49,941 bases of DNA from Bacteroidota bacterium (lineage in GTDB: Bacteria; Bacteroidota; Bacteroidia; B-17B0; Aurantibacillaceae), in NCBI GenBank assembly GCA_016711805.1, contig JADJSH010000026.1, positions 1 to 49,941 on the forward strand. The letters are read 5' to 3'. Each line of letters begins with the position of its first letter. Position 1 is the first letter of the stretch. Position numbers and translations under genes: made by a program. Below are positions 1 through 7,830 of this stretch, one piece after another. The notes below the pieces were generated by a model. The model saw only the letters and a program-made list of their open reading frames with translations, did not search any database and was not told where the DNA came from.

Positions 1-160
1 GCTAAATTCCCGTTTGGAGTTTGAAACTTTGTCTACCGAAATGTTTAAATAAAGATAAATGTTTATTGGACTTTTGCAAAGCGAAAATTAACTAATTGTC
101 TACCGCTTTTGCAAAAGCCGAAGCCGAATGCCCAAATGGGATTTAGGTTGTGTTAGCTGC
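1..160 (-). repeat. attC-like imperfect palindrome, cut by the left edge
   Basis: Read on the minus strand, this follows the stop codon of the 167-1744 gene after only six bases. It opens with GCAGCTAAC (160-152). Four bases later comes CCTAAATCCCATTTGG (from 148 downward). At the far end (17-1) lies CCAAACGGGAATTTAGC, which pairs with it apart from one bulged base, wobble pairs and an end mismatch. Inside is a smaller repeated element around the perfect palindrome CTTTTGCAAAAG (106-117) and a related copy near 73-85. A gene followed by a long imperfect dyad opening with a short box is the layout of an integron attC site. The closing box, expected as GTTAGCTGC on the minus strand, would lie just outside the window. 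The resemblance is structural; I cannot confirm recombination. Confidence 0.5.
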
Positions 161-166
161 TGGCAA

Positions 167-1744
167 TTATTCTACTATTATTTTTTTAGTGGCTTTTTGT
201 CCTTTGCTATTGATAGATATAAAATACAATCCCGTCTTTAAGTTTAAGTCAAGGTCAGTTGACTGCCCACTTATAGTTTTATGGGATAGCACTTCTCCTA
301 ATACACTATAAACTGTTAGGATACAATTATTAATATTTTCTTCTAATTTTATTGTTATTTTTCCATTGCTTGGATTTGGAAATAAGTCGAAAATAATCGT
401 ATTCGAACTCAATTCTTCAACAGAGTTTATTCCCGAACAATTTGTTTTGTATACTGCAAATTGGCCTAATACAGGAGATCCTTTCATGTAAATACCACCA
501 TTGGGGTTTTTATATAATTGTTGAACGCTGTTAAAACTTGTATTTATTGTGTAAGTATAATTTGAGCCATTAACATAAAATAAATTTAATTGGGATGATA
601 CGGTTTTCTGACCAGGAAAATAGAGGTCGTCACCACAAACTACAGAAGAAACGCTTGAGTTAGCATCACCAAAAGAAGCTGCTCCACTATAATAATCATT
701 TTTAGAGATTACTTTTTTTGTTCCTGTTAAAGTTCCATCTGTTACCCATAAAGCATCTTTTGGAGGCGATACGGTTAATGAGTCATAAGCTTGAAAATAA
801 ACCAACGTATTAGTTGACTTGCCATTTAAAAAGCTAACACGTGGTAACGGACTAGTGGGTATATTAAAGTTTAATGGTGTGATTGTACCTCCTGATATAA
901 GTACCAATATATTTTGTGAAGTATAGCAAACAACACCAGATGGCAAAACGCCTAATACGGATAAAATGCTATTATTAGAATTAGTTACTGCATACAACGT
1001 TGAAATAACACCGTTATCATCTACTTTTTTTACTTTTCCAAATGGATGAGAAACAGAAGAGCCTACTGAATAGTATAAACTATTTGAACGTACAATTTTC
1101 GGAATACCTAACGCAGAAGAAGCAATGGTATCAAGGGTAGTAACGTTTCCGGTTGATAGATCAATTCTTTTTAAAAGGTTAGGATTAGGAATAAAAGGGT
1201 CTCCAGATTCTACAAAATAAATTGAATTGCCTGTATTGTACATCTTGGTAATTCCACAATAGGTTGGGTTTAGCACTGCTGCTGTTGATGTATAGAGAGT
1301 TTGAATACTTGATACAGAAGAAAAGTTAGTTTTAAATATGTCTTTGCCATTTTGAAAATAAGTGTTTGTGCCAATATGAAAAAAATCTTCGTTAATTGCA
1401 TTAAACGGATATGTTGCAGGCAGAGTAGCCGTTGGTATAGCGCTATGACTTGAGCCATCATAAAGAGAAAAACCTGAACTTGTCTTATAAATACCTTTGT
1501 CGTTATTGAATAGCATTTGATTTGTCATTGCAGGCAAGTCGCATACTTGTGTGATAGTATTACTGTTGTCAATTCTTTTTACACTAAATGGGGAGTGCCC
1601 AAGATTAATGTAATAGTTTAAAGAGTCGTTTGTAGCTCGCCCAAAAGTCGGTGTTCCGCTAGGTTGGTAAATGTTTGTTGGTTGAGCATAACTGATTAAA
1701 GTTAAACAAATCAAGATTGCAGATGTTAGTAGATGTTTAGACAT
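167..1744 (-). CDS. Secreted T9SS-sorted protein, first gene of a putative cassette array
   Basis: A protein of about 525 residues with a clear signal peptide (MSKHLLTSAILICLTLISYA, cleaved before Q). I chose the ATG at 1744 rather than an upstream TTG at 1810 because the signal peptide starts there. The middle is rich in Gly, Asn and Ser with short repeated strands (forms such as LYFPG and LWVTDGT), suggesting a beta-propeller-like fold; function unknown. The last ~75 residues are a type A T9SS C-terminal sorting domain: FPNPSNGKITI, then a GLYFISI-type strand and a basic KKIIVE end. It should be exported through the outer membrane and anchored or released. The gene is boxed by the inverted motifs GTTAGCTGC (1870-1878 on minus) and GCAGCTAAC (152-160 on minus), as expected of a mobile gene cassette, with the recombinase gene immediately upstream on the same strand. 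Confidence 0.85.
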   Translation of the reverse strand: MSKHLLTSAILICLTLISYAQPTNIYQPSGTPTFGRATNDSLNYYINLGHSPFSVKRIDNSNTITQVCDLPAMTNQMLFNNDKGIYKTSSGFSLYDGSSHSAIPTATLPATYPFNAINEDFFHIGTNTYFQNGKDIFKTNFSSVSSIQTLYTSTAAVLNPTYCGITKMYNTGNSIYFVESGDPFIPNPNLLKRIDLSTGNVTTLDTIASSALGIPKIVRSNSLYYSVGSSVSHPFGKVKKVDDNGVISTLYAVTNSNNSILSVLGVLPSGVVCYTSQNILVLISGGTITPLNFNIPTSPLPRVSFLNGKSTNTLVYFQAYDSLTVSPPKDALWVTDGTLTGTKKVISKNDYYSGAASFGDANSSVSSVVCGDDLYFPGQKTVSSQLNLFYVNGSNYTYTINTSFNSVQQLYKNPNGGIYMKGSPVLGQFAVYKTNCSGINSVEELSSNTIIFDLFPNPSNGKITIKLEENINNCILTVYSVLGEVLSHKTISGQSTDLDLNLKTGLYFISINSKGQKATKKIIVE

Positions 1745-1865
1745 ATTTTTTTTTGTAAAAGTAGTTTTTTTAAAATTTCTTTTTATACTCACTTTAGAGT
1801 ATTTTGTCAAATATAAAGTTATTAGTCAATTGGAGAAATACCGTCTAGTGGGTATTCTTCGGATT

Positions 1866-1883
1866 GCTTGCAGCTAACTAGCT
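1866..1883 (-). other. Putative recombination junction (attI-like core)
   Basis: On the minus strand this reads GTTAGCTGCAAGC from 1878 to 1866. The same motif, GTTAGCTGCTGGC, lies on the plus strand at 152-164, so the intervening gene is flanked by inverted copies matching at 11 of 13 bases. The junction is also the centre of a perfect short dyad, AGCTAACTAGCT (1872-1883), a plausible pair of recombinase-binding half sites. Classical integron cores read GTTRRRY. GTTAGCT departs from this at one position (C in place of R). The assignment is inferred from position between recombinase and gene and from symmetry. Confidence 0.45.
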
Positions 1884-1884
1884 T

Positions 1885-1951
1885 ATACCCGCTATTATAT
1901 AGCGGGTATCTGGTTTATTTTGCAAAATACCCGCTACTTTATAGCGGATAT
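1885..1951. repeat. Two tandem hairpins between recombinase and cassette gene
   Basis: ATACCCGCTA (1885-1894) pairs perfectly with TAGCGGGTAT (1900-1909) around a 5-base loop. A second copy, ATACCCGCTA (1927-1936) with TAGCGGATAT (1942-1951), has one mismatch and the same loop length. The copies are 42 bp apart and lie between the recombinase stop (2050) and the GTTAGCTGC junction. They could be accessory binding sites of an attI-like site, REP-like elements, or weak terminators, since the minus strand has ATTTT after one stem. The rest of the gene-free stretch 1745-2049 is AT-rich and shows nothing else. Confidence 0.7.
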
Positions 1952-2049
1952 TTATTTTAACATATTTACTCTTATTCTTCATTTTTCTGTTCTCTTTTTC
2001 AATTCTGTATAGCTTCGCTTTCTCACTCTCAACCAAATTTAACAATTTC

Positions 2050-3186
2050 TTATAATAAATCAAATGGACTTTTTATCTTGCTTAACTCCCTATTACTTAC
2101 ATGCGTATAAATCTCCGTGGTAGTGCTTCGGCTATGACCCAATAATTCTTGTATATATCTCAAATCAGTGCCGTTTTCCAACAAATGGGTTGCATAACTA
2201 TGTCTCAACCAATGCAAACTCACCGGCTTTACTATCCCACATTTATGTATGGCTTGCTTTAATACTTGTTGTAAACTTCGTTCGTCATACATCGTTTCTT
2301 TAAACTGCCCTTCAAATAAATAAATGCTTGGTTTGTAGGCCAAATAATATTCTCTCAACATTTCTAAAATTTTAGAACTCAAAGGAGCAATTCGATCTTT
2401 TCTTCCTTTCGATTGTCGTATAATTAGCAATCCCCGTTTTGAATCCACATCCGTTAATTTTAACTTTAACAACTCTCCACATCGCAAGCCGCAACTATAT
2501 ATTAAGCTCAGCATGGCTTTATGCTTTATATTACTTTGCACCGATAAAATGGCTTTCACTTCCTCTTTACTCAACACATTGGGCAAAAGTTTTGGATTTT
2601 TAGGGCGGTATATCAAATCTACATTCATGGTTTTTAATAAAATGATCCTAAAAAATAACTTCACAGCATTAATCACTTGATTTTGATACGATGCCGATAG
2701 TTTATTGGCAATTATATATCGTGTATTAAATTCCACTAAATCCTCATTACTTATTTCTTCTGCTTGTTTGTAGTGATAATAGCTTAAAAATACTTTTAAC
2801 CCATTCACATATGTATCAATTGTGTTTTGGCTGTATCTGCGCGCTGTCATCCAGCTCTCAAAATGCATTAAATGGTTTTTACAGGTTTCGTTGAGCTCAT
2901 TTATTAAGCCATGTGTTTGTTGTTTAAGTGGTTTTTTAGGAGCTACGTAATCTGCTGCATATTCGTTTTTTTTATATACACGTACATGATATTTAAAAAA
3001 TATACCGCATATTTTTTCAAATATGTTTTCGTTGTAAGCTACATGCCATGCTTTTTGTGTTGCACTCCATTGCACTTTTAAATGTTGCCGCACCAACGCT
3101 GTCGCCTCTGCATCATTTTCAAACCTCAAAAACACTCTAGGATGATCGCGATGCACCAAATGTTCAATGGTTAATTCTTTTATCAT
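2050..3186 (-). CDS. Tyrosine recombinase/integrase with extra N-terminal domain
   Basis: A 378-residue site-specific recombinase. Residues 1-75 form an additional domain with a W-x7-W pattern (VQWSATQKAWHV) that recurs in the gene just upstream. Residues ~95-185 are a SAM-like core-binding domain (SQNTIDTYVNGLKVFLSYY). The catalytic domain shows all expected residues: Arg235 in SCGLRCGEL, Lys260 in SKGRKDR, His325 and Arg328 in HWLRHSYATHLLE, His351 in ELLGHS, and nucleophile Tyr360 in IYTHVS. The C-terminal SPFDLL resembles the SPLDxL ending of integron integrases, but the ~20-residue extra segment that defines IntI is absent, with only a short loop between YLFEGQ and RSLQQVL. Its start overlaps the upstream stop by 4 bases (ATGA), suggesting translational coupling. 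It points toward the presumed cassette, an arrangement known for some integrons. It may be an IntI-like enzyme or a general Bacteroidota integrase. Confidence 0.95.
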   Translation of the reverse strand: MIKELTIEHLVHRDHPRVFLRFENDAEATALVRQHLKVQWSATQKAWHVAYNENIFEKICGIFFKYHVRVYKKNEYAADYVAPKKPLKQQTHGLINELNETCKNHLMHFESWMTARRYSQNTIDTYVNGLKVFLSYYHYKQAEEISNEDLVEFNTRYIIANKLSASYQNQVINAVKLFFRIILLKTMNVDLIYRPKNPKLLPNVLSKEEVKAILSVQSNIKHKAMLSLIYSCGLRCGELLKLKLTDVDSKRGLLIIRQSKGRKDRIAPLSSKILEMLREYYLAYKPSIYLFEGQFKETMYDERSLQQVLKQAIHKCGIVKPVSLHWLRHSYATHLLENGTDLRYIQELLGHSRSTTTEIYTHVSNRELSKIKSPFDLL

Positions 3187-3455
3187 AGGTTATTGTTTTT
3201 TGGAATAGCTAACTTCACCACATCGTTAACGTCGTTCAACGTTTGTATATAAACACCTGTGTGCTTGAATGTGTTTCGTATATTATTCAATGCGTCGGGA
3301 TGATAACCAATGTGCCACTTCTTTTCTGTTTGACTCCATTTAACTCCTGGCAGAGTCTTAACCAACTCAATGGCTTTGGCATCGTAATCAAATTTCATGA
3401 ATACTTTTACGCGGTTATTATGTAAACCATGTTCAATAAATAGTTGTTTTACCAT
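3183..3455 (-). CDS. Small protein duplicating the recombinase N-terminal domain
   Basis: A 90-residue protein aligning over its length with residues 1-75 of the recombinase that follows. Both begin MxKxLxIEH, share VFxxFxxDAxAxxLV, and share the VxWSxTxKxWHxxY core (VKWSQTEKKWHIGY here, VQWSATQKAWHVAY in the recombinase). It has no catalytic recombinase residues. Its TGA overlaps the recombinase ATG as ATGA, so the two are probably made together. No family function is known to me. A DNA-binding accessory, directionality factor or competitor at arm sites is plausible from the duplication. The alternative is a leftover fragment of an older recombinase copy, although the intact start, conserved core and coupling argue for a maintained gene. 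Confidence 0.75.
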   Translation of the reverse strand: MVKQLFIEHGLHNNRVKVFMKFDYDAKAIELVKTLPGVKWSQTEKKWHIGYHPDALNNIRNTFKHTGVYIQTLNDVNDVVKLAIPKNNNL

Positions 3456-3532
3456 AAAATAAATTTACAGCAAATTGTAGCGAGTGATTGCTATGATTTG
3501 TAGCATTCTATTTTTTCATATTACTCCATAAA

Positions 3533-3561
3533 AAAAGCCCTTACAATTTGTAAGGGCTTTT
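3533..3561. terminator. Bidirectional terminator after coxA
   Basis: AAAAGCCCTTACA (3533-3545) and TGTAAGGGCTTTT (3549-3561) form a perfect 13-bp stem with a 3-base loop. T-runs follow on both strands (TTTTATTTTTTT on plus, TTTTTTA on minus). It lies 17 bp past the coxA stop and ends the respiratory operon, separating it from the recombinase region. Confidence 0.9.
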
Positions 3562-3577
3562 ATTTTTTTATTGAATA

Positions 3578-5398
3578 TTAGTGTCCACCGTTATCGTGCT
3601 CGCCATCAGCTAAAGGCACTGTTTGTGGTATAAAATCATGTTCAGCACCTGGCTTGCTATAGTCGTAAGCCCAACGGTGTACTACTGGTAAAGCACCTGG
3701 CCAGTTACCATGGATGTTAGCCATTGGTGTTGTCCACTCTAATGTATTTGAATTCCAAGGATTTTGTGGAGCTTTCTCGCCACGGAAAATACTGTAGAAG
3801 AAGTTGAAGATAAAAATGAATTGTGCAAGAGCTGCAATAATAGCAAACACTGTTACAATTTCGTTAATGTCAACTAAGTTATCAAATAATGGGAAAGCAC
3901 TGTTTGTGTAGTAACGACGAGGTACACCAGCTAATCCTAAAAAGTGCATTGGGAAGAAAACTCCGTAAGCACAAACAAAAGTTAACCAAAAGTGTAAGTA
4001 TCCTAATTTTTTGTTCATCATACGTAAGAACATTTTAGGGAACCAGTGATATACACCAGCAAACATACCAAAGATGGCAGATAATCCCATTACAATGTGA
4101 AAGTGAGCTACCACGAAGTAAGTATCATGCACGTTAATATCTAAAGTAGAGTCAGCTAAGATAATACCTGTTACACCACCTGTTACGAAAGAAGAAACTA
4201 AACCAATAGAGAACAACATTGCTGGTGTGTATTGGATATTACCTTTCCATAAAGTAGTAATGTAGTTAAATGCTTTTACTGCAGATGGGATAGCAATTAA
4301 TAAAGTAGTAAATACGAATACAGATCCTAAGAATGGATTCATACCTGTTAAGAACATATGATGTCCCCAAACGATAAATGATAAGAAACCAATAGCCAAC
4401 ATCGATCCAATCATGGCTCTGTAACCAAAGATTGGTTTACGAGCGTTTGTAGAGATAATTTCAGAAGTAATACCTAAAGCTGGTAATATTACAATATATA
4501 CTTCAGGATGTCCTAAGAACCAGAATAAATGTTCAAATAATACAGGGCTACCACCAACGTTATCTAACGGACGGCCACCAATGTAAATATCAGATAAGTA
4601 GAAACTTGTTCCTAAACTTCTATCGCAAATTAATAATACAACACAAGAAACTAATACCGGGAAAGATAATACACCTAAGATAGCTGTAATTAACATCGCC
4701 CACATAGTTAATGGCATACGTGTCATTTTCATTCCTTTAGTACGTAAATTAATGATGGTAACGATGTAGTTAATACCACCTAATAACGAAGAAACTACAA
4801 ATAAAGTCATTGAAATTAACCATAAAGTCATACCTAATTTAGAACCTGGCATAGCCTCAGGTAATGCAGATAATGGAGGATAAATTGTCCACCCACCAGA
4901 TGCAGGACCATCTTCGATAAATAAAGAACCTAACATAATCACACTTGATAAAAAGAAGAACCAGTATGATAACATGTTTAAGAAACCAGATGCCATATCA
5001 CGTGCACCTACTTGGTAAGGAATTAATAAATTAGCAAAGGTACCGCTCAATCCACCAGTTAATACAAAGAATACCATAATGGTACCATGTATAGTAACTA
5101 AGGCTAGATACATGTTTGGATCTAAGATTCCATCTTTACCCCATTTATCACCAAGCATAGCATTGATGAAAGCGAATTTTTCGCCTGGCCAAGCCAATTG
5201 CATACGGAAAATGATAGACATCGTCATAGCAATTACAGCCATAATAATAGCAGTAATTAAAAACTGACGAGAGATCATTTTATGATCCATACTAAAGATG
5301 TATTTACTTACAAAACTTTCTTCATGCTCATCATGATCGTGAGCGTGACCGTGGTGACCTACGTGTTCTGTTAAATCTGCTGAATGTGCGTTTGACAT
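3578..5398 (-). CDS. coxA: Cytochrome c oxidase subunit I (heme-copper oxidase)
   Basis: The catalytic subunit of an aa3-type oxidase (606 residues). It carries the low-spin heme ligand region TIHGTIMVFFVLTGG, the CuB/Tyr motif GHPEVYIVILPALGI, the HHMFLTG pair of CuB ligands, and the heme ligand cluster HDTYFVVAHFHIVMG. There are about twelve membrane segments. Both ends are His-rich (HVGHHGHAHDHDEHEE near the start, DGEHDNGGH at the end), a common feature of Bacteroidota copies. It accepts electrons from subunit II and reduces oxygen while pumping protons in the inner membrane. It is the last gene of the act-cox operon, 43 bp after coxB and followed by a strong terminator. Subunit III and assembly genes are not in the window. 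Confidence 0.97.
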   Translation of the reverse strand: MSNAHSADLTEHVGHHGHAHDHDEHEESFVSKYIFSMDHKMISRQFLITAIIMAVIAMTMSIIFRMQLAWPGEKFAFINAMLGDKWGKDGILDPNMYLALVTIHGTIMVFFVLTGGLSGTFANLLIPYQVGARDMASGFLNMLSYWFFFLSSVIMLGSLFIEDGPASGGWTIYPPLSALPEAMPGSKLGMTLWLISMTLFVVSSLLGGINYIVTIINLRTKGMKMTRMPLTMWAMLITAILGVLSFPVLVSCVVLLICDRSLGTSFYLSDIYIGGRPLDNVGGSPVLFEHLFWFLGHPEVYIVILPALGITSEIISTNARKPIFGYRAMIGSMLAIGFLSFIVWGHHMFLTGMNPFLGSVFVFTTLLIAIPSAVKAFNYITTLWKGNIQYTPAMLFSIGLVSSFVTGGVTGIILADSTLDINVHDTYFVVAHFHIVMGLSAIFGMFAGVYHWFPKMFLRMMNKKLGYLHFWLTFVCAYGVFFPMHFLGLAGVPRRYYTNSAFPLFDNLVDINEIVTVFAIIAALAQFIFIFNFFYSIFRGEKAPQNPWNSNTLEWTTPMANIHGNWPGALPVVHRWAYDYSKPGAEHDFIPQTVPLADGEHDNGGH

Positions 5399-5440
5399 AT
5401 GATATGCTTTATTTTAAGTACTACAATTTTTTCTAAATAA

Positions 5441-6475
5441 TTATTTTGATGCTATTTTCTTTTTGAAACGAGGTTGCGTTAATAACCAATCTTTGTAATC
5501 TTTTTCACTTTCTACAACGATAGTCATTTGCATATTATAGTGAGATGCTCCACAAATTTTATTACACAATAAAACATAATCAAACTCAACAGGCTCTTCA
5601 CCTTTTTTAGCACGAGCTTCGTTAATACCCGCCATTAATTGAATTACATAAGGATCTTTACGCATTTCGGCAGTTGTTTTATTTGGAGTAAATTTAAATT
5701 CAGTTACCATACCTGGTACGCAGTTCATTTGAGCGCGGAAGTGAGGCATGTAAGCGGAGTGAATCACATCACGAGAACGCATTTTAAATTCAATTTCTTT
5801 GTTTACAGGAATGTGAAATTCGTTTTTTACTAATATATCATCGTAACCTGTAGCATCTAATGTGTCTAAACCTACAGAGTTTCCTCCATCAATTTGTCTA
5901 TAATCTGTAGAGCCCAACTTTTTATCAAATCCAGCATAGCGAGCTGTCCAATCAAACTGTTTGGCATATAATTCAATAGTTACTTTATCAGCTGAAGTTG
6001 ATCTCTCAGTAATCTCGTTCCAGTATTTTAAACCAAAAATGATGATACCTGCTAATACAACGGCTGGAGCAATTGTCCAAGCCATTTCTAAACGGTTATC
6101 GTGAGCTAAGAACGTTGCTTTAACACCTTTTTTACCTGTGTATTTATATGCAAAATAAAATAAGAAAGCATTAACCAATACAAATACAAGAGTTACTAAC
6201 CACATATTATAGTTCCAAAGCGTATCAACTTTTTGGCCGTGAACAGACGCTGCATCAGGCAACAAGTTATCAGCCCAACGATTTACCTGCCAAAAGAAAA
6301 AAGCAATTAAACCAAATCCGCCTAATAGCATACCTTTTCCATTAAAAGAGTTGTCGCTATCTGTAACTTCCCATTCTTTAGTTTTCTTAAACTCACGTGA
6401 TAGTTCAACAACACGCATTAACTGATGGACAGCGATGATTAAAAGTACAAGTCCTAATAAGATTAACAATTTCAT
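5441..6475 (-). CDS. coxB: Cytochrome c oxidase subunit II
   Basis: The electron-entry subunit (344 residues) of the terminal oxidase. The CuA site is visible at residues ~304-315 as CNKICGASHYNM (Cys-x3-Cys, His, Met), with the upstream His in DVIHSAYMPHF. Four hydrophobic stretches lie near residues 1-20, 48-66, 90-110 and 133-150, more than the two of the textbook subunit II. The first two look like an N-terminal extension. There is no C-terminal cytochrome c domain, so this is an aa3-type and not a caa3-type enzyme. Electrons presumably come from the ActE or ActA hemes of the adjacent complex; a supercomplex of this kind is known from Flavobacterium johnsoniae. It sits 85 bp after actF and 43 bp before coxA. 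Confidence 0.95.
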   Translation of the reverse strand: MKLLILLGLVLLIIAVHQLMRVVELSREFKKTKEWEVTDSDNSFNGKGMLLGGFGLIAFFFWQVNRWADNLLPDAASVHGQKVDTLWNYNMWLVTLVFVLVNAFLFYFAYKYTGKKGVKATFLAHDNRLEMAWTIAPAVVLAGIIIFGLKYWNEITERSTSADKVTIELYAKQFDWTARYAGFDKKLGSTDYRQIDGGNSVGLDTLDATGYDDILVKNEFHIPVNKEIEFKMRSRDVIHSAYMPHFRAQMNCVPGMVTEFKFTPNKTTAEMRKDPYVIQLMAGINEARAKKGEEPVEFDYVLLCNKICGASHYNMQMTIVVESEKDYKDWLLTQPRFKKKIASK

Positions 6476-6559
6476 ATCTCTTTATTTTTTAGTTGTCTTA
6501 TGAATGAGAGTTTTTTCTCTTAATTCACATCAAATATTTTAGTTTATTCTTTTGTTTAA

Positions 6560-7792
6560 TTAGTATGAGTGGTGAGCGCTTTCTTCCAAGAATGGATGAT
6601 TTTTAACCATTAAAGGACGTTTAGAAAGATTTGTTAATACCACGTAGATAAATAATCCTAAGAAGAACATAAAGTTACCTAACTCCATCCAGCTTAAACC
6701 TGTCCAGTGATGACCAACTGTTCCTGGCATAACTACCATGATGATATCTAAGTAGTGACCGATGAAAATAATAACACCAACAAACATTAAGAAGAAATAA
6801 TTTCTTTTTGAATCGCGGCTCATTAACATGATCATTGGGAAAGCAAAGTTTACAAATAATACGGTCCACATTAAAGCTTTATAAGATTCCCAACGAGTTT
6901 GGAAATAAACAACTTCTTCAGGAATATCAGCATACCAAATCAACATAAATTGAGAGAAGTATAAGTATGTCCATAAGAAAGAAATAGCAAACATCCATTT
7001 ACCAATATCATGAACTGTACTTTCTGTTACAAATTCTAAGTAACCTAATTTTTTTAACCATACTACTAAGATAGTTACAGTAATCATGGCACTAACCCAC
7101 ATACCTGAGAAAATATACCAACCCATCATAGTAGAGAACCAGTGAGTATCGATGCTCATAATCCAATCCCAAGCAGATGTAGAAGAAGTTACAGCAAATA
7201 CTACCATAAACCAAGCGCTTAATTTAATGTTTTTCCAGTGGAAACCCTTTGCTTCTTCGTGTCCTAAAGCATCAGCATCCATTGAGTTTTTACGTAATTT
7301 CCAAGTAAATAATACCCAAGCAACCATGTATAAGATTGTTCTAATCCACCAGAAAATACCAAAGTATCCAATTTTAGCTGCAATAACTGCATCGTAGTTT
7401 TCAGAACCTTCTGTTGCAATACCTTCTGCCATCCAAGGATAGATTGTGTGCATGTGAAGTTGACCGCAAATAAATACTAATAACATAAATGATAAACCAA
7501 CTGGTAAATACCATGTTACCGCTTCAATAACTCTTTTAATAGTAGTTGCCCAACCAGCCTCAGCAGCATATTGTAAACCTAAAAAGAAAGCGGCAGCTAA
7601 TGCAATAGCCATAAAGAAAAACGCGCCAGCAAATACATTTGCCCAAGCACGTGTTGCATGATAATGATGATCATCAGGTTGTTTATCAAACATAAACATA
7701 CAAATGATGGAAACTAAACCAACAGCCATCAAAATCATTGATGTCATTTTTGCTTTAGCGGGTACTACGAAATTTAATTTATCAGTGTTCAT
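6560..7792 (-). CDS. actF: Alternative complex III subunit ActF (quinol:cytochrome c oxidoreductase membrane subunit)
   Basis: A 410-residue polytopic membrane protein with about ten hydrophobic helices. It contains the His-, Trp- and Tyr-rich segments typical of ActF (LHMHTIYPWMAEG, WDWIMSIDTHWFSTMMGWY, FSQFMLIWYADIPEE). ActF belongs to the NrfD/PsrC-like superfamily and is one of two large integral subunits of alternative complex III, the other being ActC. It is thought to form part of a proton path. It is encoded between actE (39 bp upstream) and coxB, the usual Bacteroidota order. The family is recognised with high confidence; the exact helix count is estimated by eye. Confidence 0.93.
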   Translation of the reverse strand: MNTDKLNFVVPAKAKMTSMILMAVGLVSIICMFMFDKQPDDHHYHATRAWANVFAGAFFFMAIALAAAFFLGLQYAAEAGWATTIKRVIEAVTWYLPVGLSFMLLVFICGQLHMHTIYPWMAEGIATEGSENYDAVIAAKIGYFGIFWWIRTILYMVAWVLFTWKLRKNSMDADALGHEEAKGFHWKNIKLSAWFMVVFAVTSSTSAWDWIMSIDTHWFSTMMGWYIFSGMWVSAMITVTILVVWLKKLGYLEFVTESTVHDIGKWMFAISFLWTYLYFSQFMLIWYADIPEEVVYFQTRWESYKALMWTVLFVNFAFPMIMLMSRDSKRNYFFLMFVGVIIFIGHYLDIIMVVMPGTVGHHWTGLSWMELGNFMFFLGLFIYVVLTNLSKRPLMVKNHPFLEESAHHSY

Positions 7793-7830
7793 ATTTAAAA
7801 ATTCTGTCGTATTTAAAAATTCGTTCTTAA

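Noticed and set aside
1878..2063. 61-codon open frame downstream of the recombinase
   Set aside because: It needs a TTG start inside the recombinase gene, and its C-terminus is just the translation of the hairpin repeats.
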